Shown: positions 20,701 through 35,366, numbered from the stretch's first letter. The stretch: 64,000 bases of DNA from Paralvinella palmiformis (GCA_025642065.1 JAODUP010000463.1:62001-126000); one strand, 5' to 3'. Notes: a model not told the origin generated them from the letters alone. Numbers and translations: made by a program.

Positions 20701-23346
20701 GTGGGAGGGGGAGGGAGGGCGTGAGGACGTTGGTAGACGGGTGGGGATGGTTGATGTATAACTGATATTAAGATATTTACGATCAGCTGAATGAGGGTTG
20801 AAAGATCAGTTTATATCAGAATATAGTCCTCCCTACATTTAACTTAGAGCACTTATTTCCCATCCATTTCCAGTTTCATGCCACAGTGTACTTGTAAAGT
20901 TAACATTTTTATTCCACCACTGGCGCTCGAAGATAGTCTAGTTTCCACGTGAAATTATAATTTGTTGTTGACCTGTTTCTAATTTGGCTTGTTTCAGTTG
21001 CGTACCATGGAACGGTTTAAGCGGAGCTTCAGTTTTCGCAAAAAGAAGGATCACGTACCAGAAAGCCACAAGCCACATCAGTGGCAGGAGGACGAACGTA
21101 AAGTCAGGGAGGGAACATGTTCATTCCAAGTTAGGGTATGTATGCTGACATTGGTGTTGTAATGCTTATTTCATGTGCTGTTATCACAGATGAAAATCTT
21201 TAGCCTTTATAACTGAGTGAGATATGTTGCTGAAAACTTGTCCTTTATAGCAAAACTACAGTTTATCTCGCCGGCTAACAAACTATGGAGATGTGTACAA
21301 AACTTCTGTGAAATGGAATATCCATATATATATATATCTGATCACGAACGAAGGTCATGAGGTGGTAACACGTTACGGGCTCCCGGCATCCCCAAAACAA
21401 ATCTAGTGGTGCCAATCTCCATTGGGAAACATATATATATATATATATATTACCAATAATAACCATACCAGTAATGTGTTGACAGCTAACATAAACACAG
21501 ACAAATGAGACAGATGCATCCTACTCATGTGCATGTGTATATACACACACACACACACACACACACAGTTAGGTAGATCAGTCGTGGCAAGTTGTGTTCC
21601 ATAACCCAGAGACTTGCCCTGTTTAGATCATAGTGACGTGATTTACTAGATTGTCATATGGCATGACAGATGCCGTTTAGACTGTTGGATGCCGGCTAAA
21701 ACTAGTTGTAGTTCGTGTTTGTTGAGTTTTAGTCGGTAAAAGCATCCAAACTGGCCGTGCCGCTGATAGGTATTAGCATCACAGAGAGACATCGCTCTTT
21801 AAGTTGTCGGCGGGCGTCAAATTTACTCACATAGATGGTCGAACGTTATGGGGAACCCCGCCGCCATTCCATTTGGAAACATGGACGATTTCAGGCCATT
21901 AATATTTCCCCTGCTAACTTTGTTTCCCAATGGAGGTTGGCACTACTAGATTTGTTACCACCTCATGTTGACCTTCGTTCGTGATCAGATACCATACACT
22001 GTAAACACACAAGGATGACGGGTTTTGAGGACAGTTCCTTACTGGACTTTTTTGTTTGTTTGTTTGTTTGTTTGTTCAAGTCTAATGGTAATTGTGCATC
22101 AGTATTAAAATGACATCCGTCGACGATGTTTCAATATTGATTTATATTAATGCACTCATGGACAACGACAAATCAATACCAACCGGTACAGTTGTATTTG
22201 TTGAAGGCTGATTTTTAGGTCAGACTGCTGGCTGCTCAAGTTAGCGGTTTGGATACAAGTCATATAGCCATTGTTAAGGGGGCATACTTGGCTGGGATGT
22301 ATTCAGTCTTCAACTATGTTTCGTCCATGTACGGAGATACTACGCACACATCACTTCATGATGATGATGTATGGGCTATTGTTTTCTGAGATAACCTTAT
22401 TATAAACACTGATGGTGAGAAAGACAGAGATAATACCGAGAGCAATAATCCATCAGTATTGTCGAACCATGTTGTAGAAGAGTTCATTTCACTGTAATAT
22501 TGACTTATTGTTGACCAGCTTCAAGTACTGGGTTGGCGTTGATTGGCTTGTTAGCAGTGTTTCCTTTGATTCACCACCGGCTTTCTGTCCGACTGTGTCC
22601 GCCATTCGTGAAGACGGAAAGGAAAGGGAGGGGGACTTTGTTCACCCGAGATGGTCGTTTTAGAGAGGACGGTCATTCCATTTTTTTTTTTGAAACCAGT
22701 GATTGCTCGATGTCTAAAACTGGAATTTAGAAATGTATCCCATTGTTTGGGTTGTTTTCTTGTGTTATAGCATAATAATGCTGTCGGCGTGTGTGTGCGT
22801 GCACAGTCATAACACACACACACACACACTGTATTTATTATCTATAGTTCAGTATATTTTTGCCACCCTCACTATTTGAATTGTATTTTTTAAATCAGTT
22901 CACGTATTCGTGAGTTGCTCTCTGTTTGTTTATCTCTTTTTGTGCCTCACCTTATGCCGACGAATTTGGCATGTCATTCATTCATAGGACAGGAAACAAT
23001 AAACAATGATCAGCCTGTGATCGGACCGAGAGAGAGGCAGGTTTCATAACGGGAGTAATTTGCCGGCGGCGCACTATAATGTGTAGTAGTTGTGACTTCC
23101 CCCCCCCCCCTCTCTCTCTCTCTCTCTCGTGTAGATCAACTCTCTTAGTGGAATAATAGCGGCTAATGTGTGTGACTAGCCGTTTTGTTATGGGCCAATT
23201 GTTATTTGGCCGTCAGTCGATGTGTGTTACGTGTCCTGTTCTGGCACCGGTTCAGGCTGTTGAGGTTTAGAAATGGCTAGACAATGTTGCCGAGTTATCA
23301 CAGTTTGAGTAAATAGCTGTCAAATCGCCACCGCTGATTTACCAGT

Positions 23347-23378
<32 letters not shown>

Positions 23379-24772
23379 TGTATTATATTGCATAAGCCCG
23401 GGTGTTGAATAATATTAAATAAACCTGCACTGGGTCCTCTCTCTAGACAGACTGATTAGATAACCTTCTCCACTGTCATATTACTGGCACATCTATCCTG
23501 TGTCTGTTAGGTTTTTGGTGCATAATTGCTGTTGGTGGTCACACCTGGTTGGGAACCTGCAGGTATTAAAGCGAGTGGTGTTGCTGTTTAGAAAGCAATG
23601 AACTGGTCGTGTTTGTTGTTTTGAATAGATCCAGAAAATCCATCCGATTCCCGACTTCACGATGATCATGTATTCGGGTTTTATGGGAGTATCATTTTAC
23701 CTGGATCTGTTCAAGGTGATTTGCATGAAATTTGTTCCATTTGTACCGGCACGCTTGTTTACAATATTGCGTTGTACTCTGACCCCCCCCCTCGTGCCCA
23801 TGAGAGATCCCATCCGGGGTTAACAAGTCAATTGTTAAATTTTTAGATTCCCGATCAAAGATTATCTACTTCTCTGCGTTTCAGTTAAGCTATCTTAGGA
23901 ATGTCTGATGGACGTAGCATTCAGATGATTGGCCTCTATATAACGTGATGTGCTATGTTTACAGTAGTGGATGTTGTTTGTAATGTTAGTAAGTGCGGTG
24001 ATTAATAAAGAATGCAGCCTATGTTCTTCCTTTGTGGTGTTTATGGACTCCGCTGCAAAATATAGTACTCACCAGGAGGTGGAGATCGAGTGTGAGTGGT
24101 TTGCATAGGATGTTTATAGATTGTGGTGTGGTACGTTTGTTGTTCACCAGATGGAGGAAAATGGTTCGTGGTGGGGTCTGTCCGAATAACACTCACTGAC
24201 AGGGTCACATGCGCGCGCGCACACACACTTTCAGTTTATTTGATGTTTTTGATATATAACATAGGGCTAACCATCTCTATTCGTAAGTGAAACCACCAAC
24301 TAAAACAGTAAAAGATTCATCCGATGTCGGCCAACCAGATAGTCAGTTTTCTAGCAAATTACAGAGAGTCGTGATTGTTGAAAGTCTTAGTTTCTGTTTA
24401 CCTTGGTGTATTTCATGGAAGAGATGGCCATCAAGATGTTGAGTAAGAATGTAACGTGGTTGATGAACATGGCGTCAGGAATTTCTGTTATAATTGGTCA
24501 TCCGAGCTCAGGTGGCTGTAATTTACCACAGAAAAATAATCGTCTACCTATTGGAACTTAGTATGGCGATATTATCTTTTTAATCAGCGATTAGTTGACT
24601 GGATCAGGTGGTAAAAGTAATACTAAACATGGATATGTCAGCCAACTTGTCAGACTTCCCTCTTACAGTCATTGTTGATAGATCATCGGCCCAATCAACA
24701 AGTATATAAAGTGTTTGTTCATGGTATTTTTATTGCAAAAACTCATAGATTAATGTAGCCACAAACTATAAT

Positions 24773-24818
<46 letters not shown>

Positions 24819-27800
24819 ATTGCCATGGTGCCACGCTAATTGGAATTACTCAGTGTACAAAATATTCGTAGATGGCAAGTTGCAATATGGTGAAGATCAA
24901 TTGGAAACATAATGATCTTTTCTGGAGTTTGATAAGGTTAACAGGAACTCTATGATAACCAAGTTATCAATTAATTCTATGTCTTGTATGTAATGATATG
25001 TGCACAAGCTATTTTTACCATTAGCCAGTTACTACGACATGTTGGCTTGATTATGTATCAGTAAACTGTGATGTGACAGTGGTGAAAATAAGGGTTAAAT
25101 TGCTAGCATCAGTTTTAATTTGATTACTCCTAGTATCATGGCCTTTAACTGTAGTGATTCTTTAAGTATCTAAAGAGAAGCCATAGTTTTATGGTACAAA
25201 TGTAAAAATTGACACGCGTTAACATGCACACACACTCTTGGTAAGTGTAATTCACCATTGTGTAATAGTGTATTGAGAACAGGCTATATTTCGGTGGTTT
25301 TCTTTTGGTAACTTATTATTATGCATTCAGGGCACATTAGTTTTGCCATAAACATTTATTTGTATGTTTAATAAGATGTGATGTGTTAGTTTCACTGTTA
25401 AATAATAATGTCATGACTCGAATCTCACGAACATTTAAATTTGATCACTAGAACAACTCAGGCGGTTAGTGTATGTGATGGTATGATAGGGTTCTGGCTC
25501 TGATCGCGTCTATTTAGATCTGACAGTGTGTGGAAAGGTTCGTCAGAGTAATTATTATGGGTAGGTGCACCTAAATATACTCAGGTGTATGTGCTGACAT
25601 ATGATTATGGATGGAGACAGCTGATTTGTGCTACGGTGTGGATGTGCGCGCGCGTGCTTATGTGCGTATTAGAAATGTCAATGAGGTTTGTTATGGTTGT
25701 TTTCAATTACTGGGTTTTTGTTTATTGGTGTACTGTTATTTATTAAACACGATACGTGACATAGTTAGAAAAATGCATATTTATCTGTTGGGTAATGAGA
25801 GAAACTAGCAGGTAAAATAATGAATGACAGTCTATCAGGTACTCTCTGGTGTTGATTGCAGATGTCTTTTGGCTACAGAAGCCGTCCAACTTCTCTGTTG
25901 TCATTCACAAGACATCAGGAGGTGTAATATGAAATGAGGTCTCATTGCTAATACAGATTTTGTACAGACGGTAACGGCATCACAGTGTATTAGTCGTGTA
26001 ACCTGAACATGACAGTACAAGGTGGAAGTTGAAAAATTGCTTTGTAGATGTATTGATTTATTCCAGGTGTTTCTTTCATCACGTTAGTTGATCTACTGGC
26101 TTATGAAGTCACAAAATATGAGCTATGTACAGATATATTACCTTTGCCTATTTCACTCCTGGTGATAAAAGCAAATGATGTCATGAAGTACATGCACGTG
26201 ACGTGTGTATGTCCGTCCGTCCGTCTGTCAATGGATTCTTGTACAGGTGCTTGTCAATGCGTAATGCCACATTTAATATGTTACATGGAAATGTACTTCA
26301 GGGGCTTTCTCAGATATATTTCTGTGTATAGTTTGGATCATAACAGAAGTAAGCCAACTGTTATTGGTATTCTGGGCTTCATCTTTACAATCCTTATCTA
26401 TCCATTAATAGACAATCCCTATTACTGTTGTGTTACAATCATGTAATTCTCAGTTAATTATTACACGGTTTAAGCTTGTGTTGGGTAACTTACTGGACAA
26501 TAAAGATGTTACTGGTAATTCATTTAAGTCTAACTTTCCTGTAGATAGCATATAAGCAAGTAACGCTTGGTTTGCACAATTCAGTCAACACCACAATGTT
26601 AGTTAGGGAGATGTCTACTGCTGGTGAAAGGTTGTCGTTTTGGCGAATTCGTTGCTGAGCAACACGGTTATGATAATTTACACCTGCCGAAGGTGCACCT
26701 GGACCCTTCCGGTAGACCGTGCGGTATGCCATTCAAGTTTCTAGAAGGATTCACCCAGACAGAGCATGTACGGGGGACACGGATTACCAGGATCGCATAA
26801 CAGCTTTGATGTGTGTTATCAACAACATTAACGGGCTTGAAGGGACACGATATGAGAGGCTGATCCAATCAACTAATTAGTGGTTTAACTGCTATGACTT
26901 GTACTTCTGTAACATATAGCTAAAGAATGAGAGGTTAATTGGAAATGAAAAGACGTATTGTCGTTTTTTCCCCACTTATAATTGCACAATTGACGTGCAT
27001 AAACAAAGTCAACGGTATATCTGAATAAACTAATGGGAGAGGGATATATTGTAACAGTGATGTTGCCGAGCCCACAAGATTCAGATGACCGAGGGTTTTT
27101 CGTCATTAGCAGTCAACCCACACACAAGGTCTTCTCTACAAATCATTCCCTATTAAAAGTAATGACATAAAATTAATAAACAGATCTTTAAAAACAGATC
27201 TCAGAGACATTTAATAATTGGCTTGGGAGATGCCGTTTGACGGGAATTTGTGCATGCATGCGCGCGCACACACCACACACCACGCAACATCCAGTTGTGC
27301 TTTCATATGGGCAAGTTTTGTCCCAGTGTTTCTCATGGCGTAGCTTCTCGAATTCATCGGTTTTGCATCGCCTGTTTCGTTACCATAGAAACAGCTTGAT
27401 TGTATTAGTGATTGAGGACTTGAGTAATATCTTAACAGCGTTGTCATCACGGCGTTTTATCTCGGCTATCTTTGAACGGAAACAGCCCACTGTTGCCCTA
27501 ATGATAGGATTTATAAAGCCTCTTCGATACACCATCACCTCTGCAATATGCCAGTTTACTGTATCCGCCTGTACATGGCACAGGTCTGGTGTTCTTCGGT
27601 CTGGTGCATATTTTTTCCATTTTACACCTCGAGTGCCATCGGTGCTGATTGAATAAGAGCTTTCCAGACCATAGACACACCTCGTAATCTGTGCGTCTGG
27701 AGTTGATATCTGCTCATCGGGCAAACAGTTTTGTAAACTGAGAATTTGGGAAGGTTTGGTTAACTTTAACATGTAGTGAAGCCGTTTTTAGAATCTCATC

Positions 27801-30800
27801 ACTTTCAATTTTTTTTCCAGTACCTTGGTTGTATTGAGGTGTTCGAATCTCGTGGTATTCAAGTCTGCGAGGAGGCAGTGAAAGCATTGAAATCGGTGAG
27901 TATGTAGATTGTTTCGTCTTTCTTTCAAGCGCATCTGTAGTCAGTGGTGCCGATCAAAGAAAACGCACTTTTATGTTGTGTTTAAAAAAAAATATTATAA
28001 AATATGCTTGGGATGTTTGTAATTCCTACCAAATTAAACAACTGCTTGGAAATAAGCTGCCTTATTTCCAGGCAGACCATTGACCGGGGTGCCCGCGTAA
28101 GATTTTAATTTCATTTGTTTCACATGTGGCTGTTTCTTCTGACCTTATAATCCCGTTGGCTGCTTATAGTGTGTGCTGTAAATAATATCGTCTTTAGTAA
28201 ACGTAAGCCTATCGGTTGTTATTGATAGTGCAGTGAGTGATTTGTTCATTTCCATTATTATCATTTTAATGGCGTTACTTTTGCATAATGAATGTCTAAT
28301 TGCATTTTGTTAGCCATCCAGCATATATTATATGTATGTATCCATGCCGTGATTCAGTCTGCCTTGGTCCTTCCATTTTTTGCCTTGAGCTTGGGACATC
28401 TGATCATCACCATCAGGGATTTCAATCCCTACCCCTCCTCTTCTCTAACCATAATTGTCTTTTTAAAACTGATGTCTTGCTTTCCTGGCTGCTGTTAATG
28501 TTTATGGCATATGCTGTTGCTGTTAACACCCTGCATGATCTGTTAGCACATTCTTGCCCTATTAGTCAGTGAAATAGGGGACCTTTTTTTTGTTGTTCTG
28601 TTCTGAAATTTCCATCTAGGTTGTCATGTTCCTTTGTTGTTGTGTTAGTTGCGTTTGTTTTGTAGCCAAAGAGCATGCTGTTGTTTCCAGTAAATTTACG
28701 AGTCGTTATCTACAAGAAAGGATTCAGTACTAATAAATTATTACTATTAATCCACTAACTAATGTTTTTAGACACACACACACACACACACAGAGAGAGA
28801 GAGTTTTTCACTTAATAATGTGGTGGTGTCAGGTGACAGTTTTGAGCAGAATTTTGTTACACTATAGAAGTATGTTATTGGCAAATGTGTTCATTAGCAG
28901 CTCTTCTTTCTGCTATTCTGTCACGTTATATCAATGATGCCATTTTCCAGTGTCATCATTATTTGTAATGTGAACACAGTCATTGTAGTCCAAGTGGCAG
29001 GGAGCCAGAAACAAGGACAGTTATTTATAATGATTGGTGTGTGTGTGTGTGTACGCGCGCGCGCGTCTGTGTGTGTTAAACATCAGCCAAAAGCCTAGCT
29101 TTCATGCTGAACATATTTGCTGTTACCTTTGAACTAGTTTTAAGTATAAATCTCACTGATTTTATAAGAGGCTTCAGCTCGCCGAGAAATTATTGTTAAG
29201 GATGGCGCCATTTGTCCAGCTTTCTGATCTGTTATTAGGGCCGTGCAGCCCCTTCCTGTAAATCGGAAGAGTTCGTCGAATTGGTCCAATCTGTAGGTTG
29301 TTATGGCGATGACAAGAGACGGTGTAATAAGGAGTGTTATATTCGAGCCGATTGTGTCACTTTTGTCCGTTTGCCAGCCTACCTCTTTGGATGTCTGTCT
29401 ATCTCTAGATATGGATGACAGACAGGTAAAGATGATGTGCTACCATTCCAGTCTGCAGGTGCGCGTTGTAAGTATAATATCGTGCTTTAAGAAGCCAACG
29501 TGATGACTTCCAATCCACGTCAGAGAATGGCGACTTCATAGCGAGCCAACTGTATTATTATTATCAATATTATTATATGAAGGTGAACTACCTATTTAAC
29601 TAGCTGAAGATCTGGCCACATCGTGTCCGATGTAGTTTATCTAATTTCTTCGCTGAAAAGGAACAATGCAGAAAGACTTCCGTCCAACCTTATGCCTTAT
29701 CCTCCTCGCTAAGCTGATTAGACTGTCACTGTGTGGTGTCATAGAATATCAACAACCAGACGATCTTATCTGTGTCAATATAGGAGTTAATTATTATCTC
29801 AGACAAGAGATGAATGTTATGATAACAGATAAATACTGCTGGATGTTGTTGTTGTTGTCATGTATACTGTGGCAACTACAAGAGGACATCTGTGTATTGG
29901 GGTACAACTGGTATATATAGGTTTTTCAGTTGGGGCTTTATATGCCGGTATACACTACACAGCAGGATACAACATGATTTGACATAATGAAATACAGTAT
30001 TTGTTCTTTCTCTCAGACACACGCACGCACGCACCCCCCCCCCCACACACACACAATGTCTCCATGGGCTAACTCATAATACAGTTGGCTACACACCTCC
30101 TAGATTTGGGTTCCAACCCTAGCTGGGTTATGTTTAAAAGTTGTTTCATCTTTCATTTTGTCTCGTTACTTTTGGATGTCACTCCGCCCATTCATCTTGC
30201 CCAGTGCACAAAAGTGGCCGTAAAACAACAGTAGCAGTAACATTATACCTTTCAGCATTAAAAGTCGCTGCTTCGAATTGAGTTCCTCGATGAATCAATG
30301 AATCATCAATCAATTATTCGTTGTTACTCGTAAGTAATCGGTCGTTAATTAGATTGAGTATCGTCGTATTGCCAATATTAAGAGTCGTCAATCTGATCAC
30401 TGACAGCGACCTTGCCACTTAAACATCTTACTGTTCTCATTAGAACAGTATCATTGCCAAACTATTTGGTCACCTATCTCTCAGATGTCATTAGCTGTCA
30501 TCATCCTCATCTAATATTCATGGATAAGTGTGCTGTCATATATTGGATATTGGATTTCTTACTAACAATATTATTAGGGGCGTTCAGATAGTGCTGCAAT
30601 TAGAGCACGGGCCTGCAAACCTGCGGGTTGTTAGTCCGAATTTGGCTTATGGCTTATACCTGTGTTTGTGGGATTTGTTACATTGGGAGTCTAACTTAAT
30701 CAACAACAACAACTAACAAAACTTCCCCAGTAATGTTCTTTGATGTCTCACCATTGACTTATTAGGTATAGAGACCTATTTTATCTGTAATTGAGGCTAT

Positions 30801-32760
30801 TACGCTTCACCACTGTAAACATATATTACAAATCCAAGCAGTGTGTGTGTGTATGTGTGTGTGTGAGTGAGTGACAATTTATTTTTATTTTAGTCAGTTC
30901 AGAAATTATGCAGACTGCAGATGAGTTCAGGTCCTTGTCCTTGGGAATTACAAATGCAAGACTATTATAACTGCGGCTCAGTCCAATTCTTTTGTATAGC
31001 TGAGTGGTTATACAGCTCGGACGTTTAGCCAACTAACATTATACGTTCAGCCTTCAGGATACTTCTCACATCTAACATCAATACTAACATATAAATAAGG
31101 CAGACTTCATAATGTCACTAACCCAGTCTAACCCAGACTCACCACCCTGTCCCACCTCATTGTATTCCATCATTCCATCACGCACCGTCTTCTCCATTCC
31201 CTTGGTGATGGCGTTTGTCCCAAATGTACCCCAACCCCACCGAGTCCACACTAGACTAATGTCCTGATGAACCTTGCAGAAGAACAGTCGCAGTGTGTGG
31301 TCACGCATGTCCTTACGACGGAAAAAGAACAAGGAGAATCAGGTACTGTACGCACGCACGCACACACACATACACACACATGACCTTGGATAGTGGATTG
31401 GGCATCATAACTTTAGATCTTCTGACTAACCAACAAAAGTAAAGGTGTTGGTAGGCGCTTGATGTACCCTTTGTAAGATTATGTAATAATAATGTTTATT
31501 AGAGTACACCGTCTGTGTGCCATATAGTCTTGAAAATTGTTTGATTTGAGCCTTAATACGGTGTCCAGATCAGTTGTTTAAAATCCAATATTCAACATCT
31601 GTAGATGTCATTTTCCAGGACGCGAGTTCAGTTGAACGCATTGAAGAAGTGAGTATAGAGGCCAGGTTCACTGACTAGTCATGGGATCAGTCAGTCATAG
31701 CATTGCAAATTATGCTGTAGCGAGTTCTGAATGTTGTTTCTGAAATCTCGGATAAGGTGTACCGATTTTTAACTAGGGAAGCACCATGTTTGTTTTTCAA
31801 ATAACCAGTGTGATATCACTCTGCTTTGTTTAACATCACCCGTGTTACTGATATGACATGTTTGTACTGTTAAAATCAATAATCTGCCATCTTTGAGGTA
31901 AATGAACTTTCGTAACAGTAACCTAGGGGATTCTTGTAAAACATTTATATTCCAGAAATGTAATATTAGAAGATTTAGTTAGCATCAGAAGATGTATCCT
32001 TTATGCACATGCATTAGGTTTTTCTTCTTGTTTTTAGCACATACCTACTCTTATTATATAGTTAGTCTTCTGCTTTCTAAATTCCGTCATATTTGCTTCC
32101 TCCTGCTTTTAGCTATAATACATTTTACACATAAGTGTATTTAGAAATTAGCACAAGTAGTCAGTAACCGACTCGGACAGTTGTAAGTTATTTGTCCATA
32201 GTTTGTAAACATTGTGTTTGTGTGGTACTAGCTAGTAAATTATTGCTTATATTTAAGACTGTCTTAATATGTTTGGTGATAGTGTTTGTTTAATTCATGC
32301 TAATTGTTAACAGTCACCATGTGTGTAGGAGAGTATGCGTCTGCGCGCGCCTGTGTGTGTGTGTGTGTGTGTGTGTGCTCACAGCTGTGGTTATTACAAG
32401 CCACTATGTGGATCATGTTACAGTTGTAGCAGTAAATAATGTAACACTCAAATATTTCATGTAACACAATACATAATGATTTTGTTAACATTTGGTAAAT
32501 ATTCTCTACGTTTAGATGATCAATATGTAGATGATCAAAGTTAAAATTATTGGATGACCTTATCACAGTTCAGATTTTATTATGTCAGCCAGTTTTACAA
32601 ATCAGGATCTCATGATTTTATATTTATTTGATTGTTGTAATCTTGATGATGGTTTACTTCCAGCAATGTAAAGGAAAGTACCAGCGGGCCATACTTTATG
32701 TGTCAGGAGATGCCCTTCGAGTGGTTGATGAAATCAGCAAAGTAAGTTATCATATCAGTT

Positions 32761-32804
<44 letters not shown>

Positions 32805-35335
32805 AGAGGGAGAGAGAGCTTGCCAATTATGGTGTGTGTCTTATTTGTACAACTTGTTGCTTTAAAATACTCTAAAAAGGCATATATACTTTTACGAAGT
32901 CGATGGATGATGTTGAATCGATGTTGATTCAAACTTTACATCGGAAACATTTTGGTAACCTGTATCTGTCTCCTTGCCGTCTGTAGATGGCACACTGCCA
33001 TCTACACTGTTAAGACGACCTACGTATTGATCTGAAATCTTAGAACGTAGAAGAAGCTTTTCATTCCGTGGATGCTAGAATGTTAGAGACATACACGTTG
33101 CATACAGAAGCTTTGGTCTTTAGCCAACTAACGTCTAGATTAAATTACACAGGGCAGAGCCATTTAGTTTTGGGTTCTTTGATGTGCAGATGATCCTGTA
33201 TCAATGGTGCCAAATTACAGATGGAAGGCAGCTACAGCGTATCTAATATTTAATGTACGGATTTGTGCCGGATCCGTTTAAGATCTGGCATCCTGTAAAC
33301 GGATCTCTGATACCGTGTGGATCTAGTGGGACTGTATAGAAAGCTCAGGCCCGTTTGTCCAACAAGGAGCTCTCGTATTCTGAAAGAGTGTGCTCAGCCC
33401 AGTGTCTGGACTGCTTCCTGATGTATGCCAGTCGACCGTGATGTGGCGTCAAGATATGCGGACAGCGCCTAGGTGCAATCGGTTTACGGTCTCATGCGGT
33501 GCTGCCCTCTGGAGTACATCCTAATGGACTCACAGGAGCAGCCTTGGACATATCTGAGTGGGATCAGTGTGGTGATGGGAAGAGACTTGTTTATCACCGA
33601 AAGATAGCGCTATCAATTGTGGTGTCCTTAACCGGTAAACACCTACAGCAAGAGACAGATAGTCAAGAAGCTGGTCAACATAAGGTGATACCACAACTAC
33701 TAAGTGCTACGTCATTATATAATCACCTGTTTCTTGTTCTACTGTTGGGGGGGCGTCATCTTTACACTAAAATTAATGATTACATTGTAATAGGGGCCCT
33801 GTTTTCATTATAATAGGAACACTTGAAATCATGAAGGTAATTATATCATCATAAAAGCTTAGTAACTCTCTTAATAGAATTTTTGTGGTCATCAAAGTAA
33901 ACATGTTATTATGACAGTCAGGATTGTTGCTGTCATCAGGATGGTATCACTATTATTACTGTTAATAGATAAATGTTTTCGACAATACCACCAAACCTGT
34001 TTTGGGTATTTTTTAAACAGTTGTCTCCCGTTTACTGTTAGCATTAGTCTAAGTAATGCGTTGATTAATGTATTATCATTACTTTGTCTGAGCTAAGTTT
34101 TTCTCCCAGTTGTCTTTATTTGTGTAACAGGAAACAATTGATGTTGGTGTGCCATTTATTATTAGGATGAGAAACATGCGATTAAGCGGCGTTAATAATA
34201 TTGTCTGTGTGCATTACACCATAATTACTGTTGGAATGAATACGGGCTTCCTCACCAGGCCTTAAAGATGATTGATTCTTTGTGAGGCCTTTATGAATGA
34301 CAGCCTTGTGTGGAGTCGTTCAGACCAGCCTTATTATATGCCTTTGCCATTCTAATAGACCACCCTTATTGTCAAACTTTGAACACACGGACCTCATATC
34401 GCACATTATCTGCTAGCTTGATCTCCTGCTAGGCATTTTGTAGACCAGCCTCATCTCGTGGTGACAAAGTACACCATTCTCGTTGTCAGTGTCAAATGGC
34501 CTCGTCTCATAATATGCAAAGTGAACCGTTACCTCTTGCTAAACCATGCCAGGCATTAAAGATCAGCCTTATTTCCAAACAAATCTCCTACCAGGCCGGG
34601 AAAACTGACCTCGGTGCCAAACAAGTGTAGTCCGGCCGCGTCTTATTCTAGACACCGTAGACCAGCTCCGGACCAGCCACCATTTGGAGATTAGTGATGT
34701 GTCTGACCTTGACGTTCAGCTGTGCAACAAATGGAACCTTTCTGCTACAAACCACGTCGGTTATATTAATAACTGGGCTATCCATGTTTACCGCCACAGC
34801 TGATCAGATTGGTATAGGACAGTCATTATCCATATAAGATAACCAGTGGGCTTGTTTTCCGGTATAGACAGGACAGCCAGTGGTTTAATTGGTGATTTAT
34901 CGAGAATAGTATCGCTAGATGTCCTTGAAGGCAGACCATCACCGATAGCCAGACGTATTTACACCGAATCGGAGATGGACAGATCTCTTCCTATAGAAAT
35001 AGATGTGTGAGTGTTGAGCTTTCTAATCGCAGATATCCAGACACGTGGTGTGGTGGTCGTGTGGCTAATCCAGACACAAATCCTAGATCAGTGTTCATAC
35101 GATAATTCCTGTTATTATTTATGTCTTAGAGAAGGTGTCTTTACTAGTGTAATGATCATTTTACCTTGTTGAAGTAGAAGAGCATGATAATGTTTACTTC
35201 TCTACTGTTCAACAGTTTTGTCAAACACTGAGATAAAAGAGAGAGTTATTGTTCACTTGCCTCAAAGGTTGTTTTGCTCTCGTTTTGATTTATTGACTGA
35301 TTGATGGAAAGAAAAAGATAGAGAGAAAATGTATT

Positions 35336-35366
<31 letters not shown>

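Larger units (their letters stand above)
14745..20997 (+). other. numb intron 2, SINE-rich
   Basis: About 6.3 kb. It holds at least six family-B SINE pieces between 15.06 and 17.1 kb, one other tRNA-like head, one family-A SINE, a 29-nt tandem repeat, and a CpG-richer island at 19.5-19.9 kb. Apart from these I see no exon. Confidence 0.6.
21136..27820 (+). other. numb intron 3
   Basis: About 6.7 kb. Contents: an inverted repeat pair (21.34 and 21.92 kb), TTTG, CA, CT and TA microsatellites, and an unexplained double-open stretch at 27.24-27.77 kb. No further exon is supported. Confidence 0.6.
27896..31279 (+). other. numb intron 4
   Basis: Contains CA/GA (28772) and GT/GC (29037) repeats, one family-A SINE and one family-B SINE. 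No other exon is supported. Confidence 0.6.

Noticed and set aside
32300..32932. Proteins rich in Val-Cys or Thr-His
   Set aside because: Translations of GT/CA microsatellites.
33499..33813. 104-codon plus-strand gene in numb intron 7
   Set aside because: No splice partner, repeated single-base biases and no recognisable motif; consistent with chance.
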